Below, one piece after another: positions 1 through 10,690 of a stretch of DNA of 64,000 nucleotides. The first letter of the stretch is position 1. Every line of letters begins with the position of its first letter. This stretch comes from Siphonodentalium dalli (Eukaryota; Mollusca; Scaphopoda; Gadilida; Siphonodentaliidae). The position numbers and the translations under genes were made by a program. The notes beneath the pieces were generated by a model that searched no databases, was not told the DNA's origin, and saw only the letters and a list, made by a program, of their open reading frames with translations. The stretch is from the NCBI GenBank assembly GCA_032622095.1, contig CP136066.1, positions 193,306,816 to 193,370,815 on the forward strand. The letters are read 5' to 3'.

Positions 1-1150
1 TTTTGTTTCGTTTAATGTAGTGAAAGTATGTTTCACTTGGTTGGAATATGCCACCTTATTTACCGCCCGGCAGAACATTGCATAACAATGGTCCCTTTTC
101 GGTGCATCTCTGGGCCGACATAAATGCCGAACTATGCACATGTGCTGTAAAATATCGCGGATCAATTATCATGTGGGGAGGGGTGATTCTACAATGTAAT
201 TATTTGGAGTGTATATTGGATAATGGGATAGAGGTTATTGGTATTAAAGTGATTTCTGTAGTTGTCCCCCACCTATTGCCAGATATTTTATCTAAGTTTA
301 TAATGTAATCAAATCAATATGTTTAAATAAGGGGTCGATCCCACAAAAAATGTGGATATTCTTTTTTGCATGTGGTCAACAAGCAACAAATTACAATGAA
401 GACCAAACGAAAACGTTTTCTAACACACTGAACATAATTTGAATCAACAAATGTTGCTGAATTGTTATTTATTAAATCACCTTAAATGGAATATATTTTG
501 ACACCGAATGTGATCATGTGCAATTTTCAGGAATACAAACAAAAAACTAAACAAAACACAAAATCGTTCCATCAAACGGGTTTCATAAAACAATACAATT
601 TATATATAACTTCTGAAGTTGGTTTGTTTGAAAGGTTGTCCATGAAGATCAACCGCACGATTGGTTGAATTTGCACCGTAACAGATCACAACTATTCCGT
701 GGCACACCACAGAAGAAGCCTTGGTGCAATTTATCGCTTCCACCCAACGCCAGTTTATGATTAGCCATAGTAATAAATTGGCTATTTTCTTTACGTTTTG
801 TATCCTTGAACCTCACAGTTTATACACGCTGCACATTTATCTGCAGATAAATTTCAATGTCGGATCAAGGAAACGTTTCACATTTACTCGTTGCGATTCC
901 ATAAAACACGCGCTTGACGCGTGCATTACAATAACTTTACTATACCCTTGATTGTTTCATCTCCCTCGACCCAAGTTATGTAGCGGTACATTCATACGCA
1001 CTGGATGACCTACCTCGCCTTGAAGTGATATCAGAATCAGAACCAAAGCGAGACACCATCGGCCCCTCCAGTTCCTTCTTGTTATTGTACTTCTACTGAA
1101 GGCAGGTCATCCCATTATATATCTCTAATGGATTCTATACTACACAGCCA
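1..1150. other. gene-free AT-rich sequence
   Basis: I see no supported gene, RNA or repeat boundary here. Open frames reach only 86 codons and show no recognisable motif. From about 1150 a degenerate segment around 'CCATGGTCGAAAGTTC' begins that recurs near 1735, 2345, 2400 and 2575. The 1.1-2.65 kb interval therefore looks like old, partly tandem repeat debris. Confidence 0.5.
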
Positions 1151-1267
1151 GAAGAGATCATGATATATACAGCATAGAAAGCCATGGTCGAAAGTTCATT
1201 ACATTTGTTTATGATAGTCCGCCTATATAATCTGCAGAGTGCCAAGTCGGCTTTACACCATCTCGTT

Positions 1268-1735
1268 AGGAATCAGGGAGCTAAATGTGTTCTAGAGTCA
1301 GGGAGCGAGTACACCGTGGAATGCTAAAGGTGAAGGTAACTGAAGAATGACCTTCACCTGATACATGCGACACGTTATTAAAGGAGGACATCGCGTTTAT
1401 TTGATTTGTACATAATATCTAAATAATTTAAACTGGTGAATGAATGGGGGAACTGATTTTTGTGAGCGGGAAATGTATTTAATTAGCTGTTGTAGATCTG
1501 GGTTTTTCCAGATCAAATTTGGCTGTGAGATAGCCCTGTCGTACACTTGGGGATTTATTTTAAAAAGTAAACACATGACCTATGATGTTTCTTGCATTTT
1601 CGTGATCAACTGGTGTCAATCTAGCTGGGTAAACATCACTGGTATGGCCTGCAGGCTTCAATTCAGCGAATTTGGCCGAAACGTTAACACTGTCGCCTAT
1701 GGGAAACCATTTAGTTCCGTGATTCCGTTAGAGCC
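1268..1735 (+). repeat. dispersed repeat or duplicated exon, copy A
   Basis: Aligns over about 450 bases with 33428-33825. The alignment begins in 'AATCAGGGAGCTAAA' and ends in 'AGTGATTCC'. Both copies keep an open frame in the same register (from 1440 here and 33574 there), sharing peptides such as LSYTWGFILKSKH and RLQFSEFGRNVNTVAYGKPF. This copy has 10 extra codons after SKH, an in-frame 30-base difference. In the second half of the frame most differences are third-position and synonymous, as a constrained exon would show. The non-coding flanks are also similar, so an ordinary dispersed repeat is still possible. I recognise no protein family. Confidence 0.5.
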
Positions 1736-1812
1736 ATGGGGTGATATACAGCCAAGAAGGCCATGGCCGCAAGTTCGTTGTATTTATTATGGTAGTCCGC
1801 CAATATAGACTG

Positions 1813-2175
1813 CTTTTATTACGCGCGCCGCGTGTATACTAATGTGCAAATTCTTGTTTCGCCTGGGCGCTGCCATAGCGCTGGGGGTTCTATTGATAGA
1901 ATGTTAATTATTGGGACACATTAAAAGTTGTAGTGCGACCCCGAGGCCGAGCTGTAGTGCGACCCAGAGGCCGAGGCCGGTAAATGGTGTAGTTGATAAT
2001 TTCAATTTCGTTTATTGGCGTTTACATTGTGTAAATAATGTTGATTTGTTTTGTTTGTGATAAGCTATGCCAATTACAAATAACAGAAATGAAAAGATTA
2101 TATAATTACAATCATGGGTATATAATATATGATCTTGAGCGCGTTACCATTTCTGACTATGGTTTTCTTGTACTT
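1813..2175 (+). repeat. dispersed repeat, probable LINE 3' fragment
   Basis: Matches the reverse complement of 22185-22530, including a GC-rich block with the repeated 'AGTGCGACCC..AGGCCGAG' pair. It ends in the segment around 'GCGTTACCATTTCTGACT'. In the 22-kb copy this segment follows, on the minus strand, a frame with a Cys-His knuckle typical of LINE ORF2 C-termini. I therefore infer that it is the 3' untranslated part of a non-LTR retrotransposon. Confidence 0.45.
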
Positions 2176-2203
2176 ATTAGAGTGCCAAGTCGGCTCTTGC
2201 AGC

Positions 2204-2282
2204 CACAGGCCCCTGGGGAAAATACCAATATAGACTATAACAATGGTATAGTCTATATTTGTATTTTCGCCAGGGGCCTGTG
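2204..2282. mobile_element. 79-bp palindromic miniature element, hAT-like
   Basis: Almost the whole element is one hairpin. It begins CACAGGCCCC and ends GGGGCCTGTG, with arms of roughly 35 bases around a short AT-rich loop. It is flanked by a perfect 8-bp direct duplication CTTGCAGC at 2196-2203 and 2283-2290. Eight-base TSDs are the signature of the hAT superfamily. A related 97-bp element lies at 14805-14901. There is no coding capacity. Confidence 0.8.
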
Positions 2283-2369
2283 CTTGCAGCACGACAACAC
2301 AATCCCAGTAGCTGTCGTGAGACGGTCTGCAGCCAATGCATCCGTGGTCGAAAATTAGTTATATTTATA

Positions 2370-2450
2370 GTAGAGGGAGCAGTTGTGCGCAAAGCGCCGG
2401 GATGGTCGAAAAGATCGAGTGATCTTCTCCTTCACCACAAGCTTGTTATA
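2370..2450. repeat. dispersed repeat shared with 43705-43780
   Basis: A segment of about 75 bases centred on 'GGTCGAAAAGATCGAGTGAT' followed by TTYTCCTTCACC is present here and at 43705-43780. It has no coding potential and I do not recognise the family. Confidence 0.5.
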
Positions 2451-2640
2451 TTTATATATGATAGATAGTCAATATGTAGTCTGTCTTACTTATTAAAGTG
2501 CCAAGTTGGCTCTTGCACCAATTAGAGAACACAATCCCGGTAGATGTGATGAGATGGTCTGCACCCGAACAAAACCATGGCCGACAGTTCGTTATACATG
2601 TAGTTGTAATATTATGACAATCCACGAGTTGAAAACACTT

Positions 2641-2703
2641 CTTCAAATATTTCCGTTATTTCGTTAAAAACACTTCTTCAAATATCTCCGTTATTTCGTT
2701 AAT
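2641..2703. repeat. 35-bp tandem duplication
   Basis: Two adjacent units contain 'ACTTCTTCAAATATYTCCG' followed by TTATTTCGTTA. The same sequence occurs inside the long-TIR element at 6639-7204 (about 6950-7015), so this is a fragment of that family. Confidence 0.55.
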
Positions 2704-2764
2704 AATAATTTCCTATGTTTTATTACATATTTCGATAATCTTTTATATATTTTGGAACTTCTGT

Positions 2765-2791
2765 CTGTATGTATGTATGTATGTATGTATG

Positions 2792-2822
<31 letters not shown>

Positions 2823-2965
2823 GGGTGTATGCGTGTATGTATGTATGTGTGTGTTATAGACTAGAAAACTGCTCGACCGATCCAACTCAAATTTGGTATG
2901 TAGACCTACTTTGATCCCGGGAACAATATGGGCGGGTCCAATTTCACGTGCGACCGTGTCTTTGG
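2765..2965 (+). repeat. (TATG)n microsatellite plus linked dispersed repeat
   Basis: About 14 TATG/GTAT units are followed by a conserved segment with 'CGACCGATCCAACTCAAATT' and 'CCCGGGAACAAT..GGCGGGTCC'. The reverse complement of the same segment, again next to a GTAT/GTCT tract, is at 41333-41480. Microsatellite and segment travel together, so this is a mobile repeat that carries its own microsatellite. I do not know the family. Confidence 0.65.
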
Positions 2966-3062
2966 CCTCGCTCATATACGCTCATATATAGGCATGCATC
3001 TGGCAAAGAAATCCCGAAATAGCACGGACGAGTCGGGCACATCAGCCAGTATTATATATTTC

Positions 3063-3960
3063 TGAAACATAAATAAACGTTTATCAGACTGGATAAACTA
3101 GTACATGAGCTGTGTAAATTCACAATGCACATTAAAAAATCAGCAATCGTTAAAAACTCATGTTTATTTACAACTGAAATTTACAAGGAAAATAGGAATT
3201 GATTGTGTCCCGATTTTGAACATCAAACTCACCTCAACCATTTAAAGGCACGTGCGGCCTTAATTGTCGAAAATATTCATTTTTGTTCCAAACACGGTAA
3301 ACAGAAAAACAGTAAAACGCATACAGTTCCGTTCATATATTCCATGACCATCGCGTAAACAGCATGTTATCATAAAGACCTACTATATTTTACCTAAGCA
3401 AGAGCCTGATTGTGTTACAGAAGACAGCACAATGCTACTGGCTAATCACACACAAATGGCATAAACGCTCTTTATTAGTTCCATATCAGGTATTCACCAA
3501 CAAAGAACGCTCTTTATGTTTACCATCATAATATAAACAAACACCAGAAAAGTAACTTTTTACGCTTTTGTTTACATAACAATGGTCAAATATATGACCA
3601 TAACATACTGTTTATGCGATATTTCTTATTTGTATACGGACAAAGTCTATCTACATTTTGATGTTCTTTCTGTTTGTGGCGGTTTTTGACGGGTGGAGAT
3701 ATTTTCACAGGATACCCACCGCCAAGGCCAATCGTGTCTTTAATAGATGTTCGTAAAATGCAAACATCAATTTCAGTCGTAAGTACAATAACTCTTGCAA
3801 CAGATATCTAGCTCATCCACTGCATGAGTTCCAGATAGCAGCCATTCAATCGTCTGAAGCGACGGTTTAGAGATTATATCTGTGACGTATAGGTTCCGAA
3901 GCGACTGTTTAGAGATTATATTTATGACGTATAGGTTCCTGATTCTGTAAAATGCCTGCA
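3063..3960. repeat. host repeat interrupted by a TTAA element
   Basis: Sequence on both sides of the TTAA element (3063-3241 and 3744-3820) aligns with the reverse complement of 43440-43690, which is uninterrupted. It therefore supplies an empty-site comparison for the insertion. A short duplicated segment around 'AGAGATTATATYTRTGACGT' occurs twice at 3865-3935. No coding function is seen. Confidence 0.6.
3246..3739 (+). mobile_element. TTAA-type non-autonomous transposon, copy 1
   Basis: 494 bp flanked by TTAA at 3242-3245 and 3740-3743. Termini are imperfect inverted repeats: AGGCACGTGCGGCCTTAA at the left, and at the right the reverse complement of AGACACGATTGGCCTTGG. The related 493-bp element at 23132-23624 lies in the opposite orientation. 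TTAA targets and TTAA duplications are the hallmark of piggyBac-type transposition. The termini do not begin with the usual CCC, so the superfamily is inferred from the TSD alone. No transposase frame is present. Confidence 0.8.
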
Positions 3961-3965
3961 TGTGC

Positions 3966-4814
3966 ATACGCACACGGTTAGATAGCGAAATATACTTAAT
4001 CGGGGTTCAAGATTAGATAGCGATGGATATTAATTCGCAATAACACGTGGCACGCGAGGTTAAGATTGAGGCTAGGCTTATTGCTTGGCGAAATAACGGA
4101 GATGTTTCAAGAAGTTTTTTAAAATACCAAAGTTGATTAAAGGTACTCAATCCGATTCGATTGTCCCCCCATAATCAGATTCCAACAACAACAAAAACAA
4201 CAACAACAACAACAACATTTTTAGAAATGCCGCTTCAGTTATCAGAATCGATTAATTGCCCAAAACTAATGCTAACCGCTGTCAAATTTTGTATAAAATT
4301 GTCAGAAACATGTTATTTATCAACATGTTGTTCGACGAAATTTTGCCTTATTATCAACAGAAAGCCTCTCGATTTTAGAGTTATCCATCTTCATCCGCAA
4401 TTTGGTCCGAGACCGTCGGCTCGTCGACTGCATGTTTACTGGGCCACTATTAATTTTCGATGGTGAAAAAGAATAGATTTCAAAAATCAATATCTAATAA
4501 CTCTGAGCTTTGATATGTGGGTTCATCGACTCGAATCAAATATTTTTTACCACCGAATCCAAATAAATAATAATTGAGGGGCGCTTAATCGGATTATGCA
4601 TTTTTAATTGTGGTCTTGTAAATTTGTTCATACAAATTTTCGTTATGTCGTCAAAGTATGTTCTATATAGAGTTATCACCCTTCCGATTAACTCAGGATA
4701 CATATTCCGAAATGTAATCCTAACATCGCGTGTCACCTGTTACTGCGTATGAACACCAATCGCGATATAACCGTGAACCCCGATTAATCATATTTCGCTA
4801 TCTAATCGTATGCG
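3966..4814. mobile_element. long-TIR element, interrupted by another element
   Basis: The ends match in inverted orientation around 'GTTAGATAGCGAAATAT' and 'TTAATCGGGGTTCA', and the similarity runs on inward past a CGTGGCACGCGAGG-like stretch. The middle is occupied by the TA-duplicating element 4140-4604. The subterminal GGCACGCGAG stretch is shared with the long-TIR element 6639-7204, so the two are distantly related. No coding capacity. Confidence 0.55.
4140..4604 (+). mobile_element. AAGGTACTC-family TA element, copy 1
   Basis: 465-bp member of a family of about 460 bp with TA duplications and inverted termini beginning AAGGTACTCAATCCGAT (perfect in the 20307 copy, degraded at the right end here). 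Internally it has a (CAA)n tract and conserved blocks such as 'TTATCAGAATCGAT'. Other copies: 20307-20766, 35889-36341, 42443-43302 (interrupted) and 60187-60579 (truncated). Non-autonomous. TA duplication fits Tc1/mariner-like transposition, which is inference. Confidence 0.75.
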
Positions 4815-5430
4815 GAATGCACAGTGGATGCTAACTCCGCTTCAGAATTTATATTTAATATGCCAAGGTCAAAATAGACAGTCGAGACCATTGATCATTT
4901 TATTAGACTTTGTTAATGGTAAGTTGTAATGGGGGCCCCGACTGTTAACCGCGATCGAACTATACGCCGTAAAGGTTGTCCAATAACATAAGAGCATTCT
5001 TTGGTCATAGCCCAGCGACATTATTGCAACTAGTTATCTTAATTGGAGAGGTATGCCAACGGGCCGCCACTGTTGCTAACGCATGTATATGTTCTCAGCT
5101 CCTAATGAAATAATCTCTATTCACCTGAATCTATATATACGGATACTTCAATTGCACTCGCTTTCATGGCAATTAGGTAAATACAGTGATCATTGAATAC
5201 GTGACTCTCTGTACGCAAAGTAGATCTGATGCGAACGTCTTGTCAAATAATGAGGCAACAATATTGTAATTTGCTGCGTTTATGCGTTCGAGCGTTCTTT
5301 GACAAATAGACTGTTTATTCGACCATCTGTCGAGTTTAGGAACTTATTGCCAGGCCGGTTAGCCAACACCCAGCCAAAACAAATAAACATAAGATTTGCA
5401 GTACAATGCACCTTGTTTCATAACACGCAG
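4815..5430. other. no feature recognised
   Basis: AT-rich sequence with no supported frame, repeat pair or structure that I can see. Confidence 0.4.
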
Positions 5431-5640
5431 AGAAAAATTGGTTCCCCCGGGAACCAAAAAATGGTTCCCAGGTTTGTCTCAGTGGGGAACCGAACGAAAA
5501 ACCCAACATACATGTTTTGGTTCTTCACGAAGAACCAAAAAGAAAGAACCAAATAAAGAACCAAACATACATCATTTGTTTCTTCGTGAAAAAACCCAAA
5601 ACAAAGAACCAAATTAATTGCACAGCATACATTCTGGTCC
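5430..5640. repeat. GGTTCC/GGAACC-rich low-complexity stretch
   Basis: Contains many copies of GGAACC, GAACCAAA and their complements, including the palindrome GGTTCCCCCGGGAACC. Similar GGTTCC-rich sequence resumes at 6085-6125 and 6340-6370, on the far side of two inserted elements. It was probably one repeat before those insertions. Confidence 0.45.
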
Positions 5641-5668
5641 CACATTGAACCAAACTTGTTTCTAAATA

Positions 5669-6063
5669 GAGACCTTTCGCAAAATCACTATTACGATTAC
5701 GGATGGGATATATTGCCCTAGTAAGGTGGACACCATCACAATTTACCTACGATGGTTAATTGGTGAGACGTCATATGCCCCACTATATTCAGTTACACAT
5801 ATATTTGATGGAAAAAGTAAGGTGTCGCTTTCAGATCCCAAGTTCTTACCCGTGTGTTATACACCACACGGATAATGTCAGAGCGCCCCCCCCCCAGCAG
5901 GACCGGTGGCACATCGTTGACACATCTGCACATAATTAAACTTCCTGGCCGGGTATACGTCGTCTCAGAATGGAATAAGAACTCCTGTGTGTTAAGATCG
6001 ATTTTTTTTTGCCAGGATATTGTCAATATCCGTAATCGTAATCGTGATTTTGCGAAAGGTCTC
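5669..6063. mobile_element. TA element with GAGACCTTTCGC termini
   Basis: 395 bp between TA dinucleotides at 5667-5668 and 6064-6065. Inverted termini of about 33 bp begin GAGACCTTTCGCAAAATCAC and continue as a TTACGATTACGGAT-like stretch. A half copy sharing one terminus and the segment with 'GTCTCACCAATTAGC' is at 28236-28368. It carries no transposase. A C9 tract is at 5887-5895. Confidence 0.75.
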
Positions 6064-6126
6064 TAATGTTGTCTTGCCTCATGGGAGAACCAATCTGAGC
6101 CGCTCTGGTTCTCCTGGGTCCAAATA

Positions 6127-6338
6127 CAGTAATGCCCTAAATAATCGACCCCCTAACCACAGCAGAATTATGGGTAACTTTTCAGGATTTAGTCGGAAAT
6201 ATGGCTTGTTGCCATTGACCGAAACCTCTCAGTGAGAGCTTTCCGATGAATGGCAACAAGCCATATTTCCGACAAAATCCTGAAAAGTTACCCATAATTC
6301 TGCTGTGGTTAAGGGATCGATTACTTAGGGCATTAGTG
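6127..6338. mobile_element. CAGTAATGC palindromic TA element, copy 1
   Basis: 212 bp between TA dinucleotides at 6125-6126 and 6339-6340. It is almost wholly palindromic, with arms of about 92 bases running from CAGTAATGCCCTAA through 'GGGTAACTTTTCAGG' and 'ATATGGCTTGTTGCCATT'. The related copy at 53296-53460 has lost part of one arm. TA duplication with CAGT-starting termini is typical of pogo/Tc1-mariner-type miniature elements (family knowledge, not a match I could run). Confidence 0.8.
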
Positions 6339-6638
6339 TAGTTCCCTTGGGTTCCCCATTTGGTTCACTAAGTGCCTTCAAGCAAACAATTACGAGTGCT
6401 CGTGGAAACACTGTGCTGTGTAGCTATGATACAAATATAAGCACGTGTGAGGTGTCGTTGATTATGAATGTGCTATTATTTCGTAAATACGTTATACAGT
6501 TTAAAATTTATATTGCACGATGTTGGTTCACCGAATAGACTCAGAAGACAGTCTGATGTCTGAAGTTTGACATCTATATGGAAATAGTTGGAAATTTCAT
6601 GCCTGACATTAGATGGGAAATTTCCACCTAATGCGTAT

Positions 6639-7204
6639 AAGATTGTCCACTTATAAACGGACAATCCTTACCTAAAATGGTCATTAATAAATGGACAATC
6701 CAACCACGCGTGGCACGCGAGCTTGGGATTGTCCACTAAATCACGACATGTATATATATCGATAATCCTGCATGTTAGCTTCATATTAAATCTGAAGGGT
6801 AATAACTCTATAAAGAATGTAACTTTACTAAACAACGGAGATTTGTATGATAAATTTGTAACACCACATCAGATCATCTCTTGTGAAATATAAGTCAAAT
6901 TCTTCCCTTGGGTGGTTGGACTTGGTGGAGGTTTGGGGTACGCTCTTTAAAAACACTTCTTCGAATATTTCCGTTATTTCGTCAAAAACACTTCTTCTCA
7001 TACAAATCACCGTTATTTAGTAAATTAACATTCTTTAAAGAGTTATTGCCCTTCATATTAAATATGAAGCTAACATGCAGGATTAGCTATACATGTCTTC
7101 ATTGAGTGGACAATCCCAAGCTCGCGTGCCACGCGTCGTTGGATTGTCCATTTATTAATGACCATTTTAGGTAAGGATTGTCCGTTTATAAGTGGACAAT
7201 CCTT
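6639..7204. mobile_element. long-TIR element with repeated GGACAATCC sites
   Basis: 566 bp with inverted arms of about 200 bases. Each arm carries four copies of the 9-mer GGACAATCC or its complement (left near 6641, 6659, 6695, 6726; mirrored at the right). Each also has a CGCGTGGCACGCGAGCTTGG stretch and a 'TTAGCTTCATATT' segment. Iterated subterminal motifs of this kind are usually transposase-binding sites. No transposase frame and no clear TSD. Confidence 0.65.
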
Positions 7205-7908
7205 GAAGAATTGCCTGGAAATTTCAGACCAAACGTTGGTTTAGTTTGTTGTAATATTCCAACCAGTACTTGGTATGGAATTTGTTGTTTGTAAGCCAAC
7301 ATTCGATAGGTAAATCCAACCCAAGGAGAGGGTTTTGCAAATGGAATTTCGCGGACTTGGAAATATCGTTCTGCATCAAGATTGGGAGGCGGTTGCAAAT
7401 TCCATGATGGACGCACCCCAACACGGGAGACACATCCCTGAGTAGGTGTGTCCACCTATAAATACTTGTACAAACATTCGTATCCTGACAGCCGCTTATC
7501 GGACTACACCACCCCCCTGTATCTCGACTATGCATGATTACTAGTGTATTTCAATGCAGCATGTTGGCAGAGCTCGAATCAGATGTTACGAGGTGTATGC
7601 CAGACTATACATCAGCCACGTTATCCTGTCTGGCACCACGGATAACTAATTATGTACCACTCTCCACGAGTAAATAAAAACAATGACTGATTAGTATTTG
7701 AGTAATTAGATATTATTAGATGTGGATTACTCATTGTGTTTTGTTTTTGTGAATCGATGCTATTTTTCTCGGTTTTCCTTCCGTGAAGAAATCTGTAGAA
7801 CGCGAAAAATTCGGTGAGGGATACATGCATGAGTGCTAAAAATATAAATCAGAGTTTTGTGCGTATTCAAGCTTAGAATCAACGCTGTTGAAGTTGTGCA
7901 TCTACTAA
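7205..7908. other. no gene recognised
   Basis: Minus-strand open frames of 103 and 89 codons overlap at 7186-7535 but contain no motif and overlap the end of the adjacent element. I treat them as chance. The 70 bases before 7909 (from about 7836) recur at 10320-10378 beside a related element. Confidence 0.4.
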
Positions 7909-8148
7909 CCCTTTCATGACTGGAGCTTCCTGAAATTTAGCAAAAACCCGGTGCCAATGCATTCTCTTATATATGCGAATCTCCCATATATAGGGAGCAT
8001 CACATATATTTACCTTTTATTTACCTTGTAAGCCAGTGCATTCTCTTATATATGCGAGCCCCCCTGTATGAGAGTCTCGCATATATAAGATAATGCACTA
8101 GCACATGGACTTTAATGCTGCATCGGCGCAGCTCCCGTCATGAAATGT
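7909..8148. mobile_element. TTAA element of the CCCTTTCATGAC group with hairpin modules
   Basis: 240 bp with termini CCCTTTCATGACTGGAGC and the reverse complement of CATTTCATGACGGGAGC. The flanking tetramers are CTAA (7905-7908) and TTAA (8149-8152), a one-base-decayed TTAA duplication. Inside are two degenerate copies of the GCATTCTCTTATATATGCG hairpin (7956-8015 and 8033-8103). Related ends lie at 10315, 32560 and 44870. Non-autonomous. Confidence 0.7.
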
Positions 8149-8245
8149 TTAAGGCATTAACCATCATGCTGCTGTTTTTTGCTACACTGTTAGAAAAAAA
8201 TCATTGTTGGTTCTTGGGGGCCCATTTCAAGTTGAATAACCGACA

Positions 8246-8757
8246 AGTATATAGATCATGCCATGAATCTCTACTATGGCTAACGCCCACAGAGATCATA
8301 TTGCACCAGTACAAAACCATGGAACTTTTTGAAGTTTTGACAGGGAACCTTATACAGTTGGAATATCTTTCTTAGTCATTATCTGTTCCTTGATAATGTA
8401 CTTCACTGTTGGTGAAGGTCCCAACTGGAAATTTCACGATTTAAGTGAATTTGTGAGCGATTTTGCTTCACGTTGTATACAATTATGGCATTTTTCCTGG
8501 GTATTTAATTTGATGTGTATTGCGATATCGGCTCACAAATGTCAGAGAAAAGAATGCAATTTTGAGTTGGGACATTCACCAACATGAACAGTGAAGCACA
8601 TTATTAAGGAAAAGATAACTAATAATATATTCCCCGTGTTATTTTTTCGACTTTATCAAAACATCAAAAAGTTCCCAGGTTTTGTACTGGTGGAATATGA
8701 TCTCTACGGGCGTCAGCCAGAATAGAGATTCATGGCATGATCCAACAAGTATACTGC
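8246..8757. mobile_element. inverted-repeat element, about 510 bp
   Basis: Arms 8246-8425 and about 8575-8757 are inverted copies sharing 'GATCATGCCATGAATCTCTA', 'CAGTACAAAACC' and 'CTTCACTGTT'. The spacer is about 150 bp. The overall shape is that of a foldback or long-TIR miniature element. I could not define a TSD. Confidence 0.6.
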
Positions 8758-10080
8758 TTTGATTCTTGTTAGTATGTCTCGCGAGAATGCGGACATTTGT
8801 TATTTGAGATGTTATATAACTAGCACTGCCCAACAGAGTCGTGTCATTTCAGTGCAATGAATCCTCTCAGTGTTATACATAAGGCTCTAAGTGCAATATG
8901 GCCTTACAGGTTTCAATAAAATTACTATGGGAAAGAATATATCAACACTTTTACATTTATCAGTTAGAGGGGTCATATCATTCTGGTGATGTCCTGTTCG
9001 TCTGGAGGTAAGTTGGTCTTGGCGTAATGTGACTAGTGTTTAAATCAGTAACATTGTGTGCGTGGGTCACATTCTCACAATATGCAATTTCTGGCGGGCT
9101 TTACGCAACAACTTAATTGGCTATTCCATGAATAATGCTAAAGCGATTTTGGAGAAGTGCGTGTGAAGGAAGCATTTATCCAGAATCACCTTATTGAGTT
9201 ATTCATGTGTATAGTGTCCTGTTTAAAGTTACTTTCATTAACCCGTCGCTCAGTTTTCTTGATTCCATTTTTTATGAAGTTTTGTGGGTGTCTCTGCTTT
9301 AGATTGGAAATTCATTCGCTATTACGAGAGGACAGTTCCCCGCGCAATCGTGATTGAAAAATCTAAGTCATTTCAACAAAACCTATCGCAATATATATAT
9401 ATCACGAAAAAAAACCCCAATAAAATCAGTTTCGAGAGCGCCCGCCTTTATATCTTCACATGTTTGAGGTGTGCTGCCCTAACAATTAATTCGATTAAGT
9501 GCGGTCAGGACTGAATTATTTCATAGGATATTATCGTTGCCATTTCTCGATTTCGTGTGTTCTTTGCTTAATGCCCCCCCCCCCTATAGCATCAATTTAC
9601 GTTCGCCGGAGGTAGGGGTTGTTTACGTCCGATGACACCTTCCCCACAGGTCCCTGGTCTTGTGGCCTTCTTGGGATTCCATAGAAACTAATAATCTATA
9701 TAGCCCGGGTGTCTTCAGCTCTTGTCAGTTCGCAAATAGGATGGAAACAAGTCTATAAGAAATGACGATTGATCAACTCATAGGTAATCTGTAAATTAGC
9801 TCACTTTGGAATTCATTTATTTGTGTGGAACGCATATTCGTTGTAGATGTGTAAAAACACAGTGCACACTATAGGCAATCTGTAATCTTTGGTTTGTGTA
9901 TAGGGAACACTCTCTCCAGCATCACAACAGTCACACACGAAATGTCATCATGGAATCGGAAATTTTGTATAGTTTTCAGAGAGATAATTTCTGGAACATA
10001 TTCTTTCGTTGTTTCTTTAATACGTTCAGTTATATCATCACCGAGGTTAGTTATTAATATTACGTATATATTTTTATCTT
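8758..10080. other. no gene recognised
   Basis: Contains a C10 tract near 9575 and weak open frames. One minus-strand frame (9869-10105, 78 codons) has plausible amino-acid composition but no recognisable motif, and I do not call it. Confidence 0.4.
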
Positions 10081-10315
10081 CTTTTTTTCTTATATTCTTT
10101 ATCATTTTTTCTTACATTCTTTAACAATATTATCATTTTTTTTTCTTACATTATTTAACAATTTTTTTATCATTTAAAAAAAAATAATATAAAATTTGTT
10201 AGGCCAATGCATTCTCTTATATATGAGAGGCGACCTATGGTCGACTCGCATATATAAGAGAATGCATTGGCACGGGGTTTTCGCAAAAATTCAGGAAGCC
10301 CCCGTCATGAAAGTG
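10080..10315. mobile_element. truncated CCCTTTCATGAC-group element with one hairpin
   Basis: An AT-rich T-tract region resembles the interior of the 13.7- and 21-kb elements. It is followed by one 69-bp hairpin at 10203-10271 and a right end that is the reverse complement of CACTTTCATGACGGGGGCTT, then TTAA at 10316-10319. The left half is not recognisable. Confidence 0.6.
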
Positions 10316-10319
10316 TTAA

Positions 10320-10690
10320 TGCTAAAATATATATCAGAGTTTATAAGCAAAGCCATTGAAGTTGTGCATCTATTAACCTTTACATGACTGGAGATGTGTA
10401 TCAGACTCAGTCTTTTGTTTTGCTTACTCATAACTTCCACCTTTTCTATGGGTGCTATTTAATTACCTGGTTTTTCCTATGCAACATGTTTATTGGAGTA
10501 TAATACTATTATGCGAATGTCGATATTATGTTTCAATCATTTTCATTTCGGTCAAAAATACAAGCCTGTAAGTCATTCTCAGTTTGAAACGCCTGTAAGT
10601 CATTCTCAGTTTGTAACTTGACATTTTTAATTTCTACGATGCACACGTATTTTTGGATGCATATAAAACTATTTATTTATGTACATGTGT
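10320..10690. other. flanking repeat and short tandem duplication
   Basis: 10320-10378 repeats the flank that precedes 7909, and is followed by another CCTTTACATGACTGGAG terminus at 10378. A 27-bp unit beginning GCCTGTAAGTCATTCTCAG is present twice at 10564-10617. No gene is seen. Confidence 0.5.

Noticed and set aside
9637-9720. Third CACAGGTCCC palindromic element
   Set aside because: Only the first dozen bases match. No inverted partner or 8-bp duplication is found.
9869-10105. Minus-strand 78-codon frame as a host exon
   Set aside because: The composition looks reasonable, but there is no motif and no good acceptor/donor pair in that phase. It also runs into T-rich element sequence.
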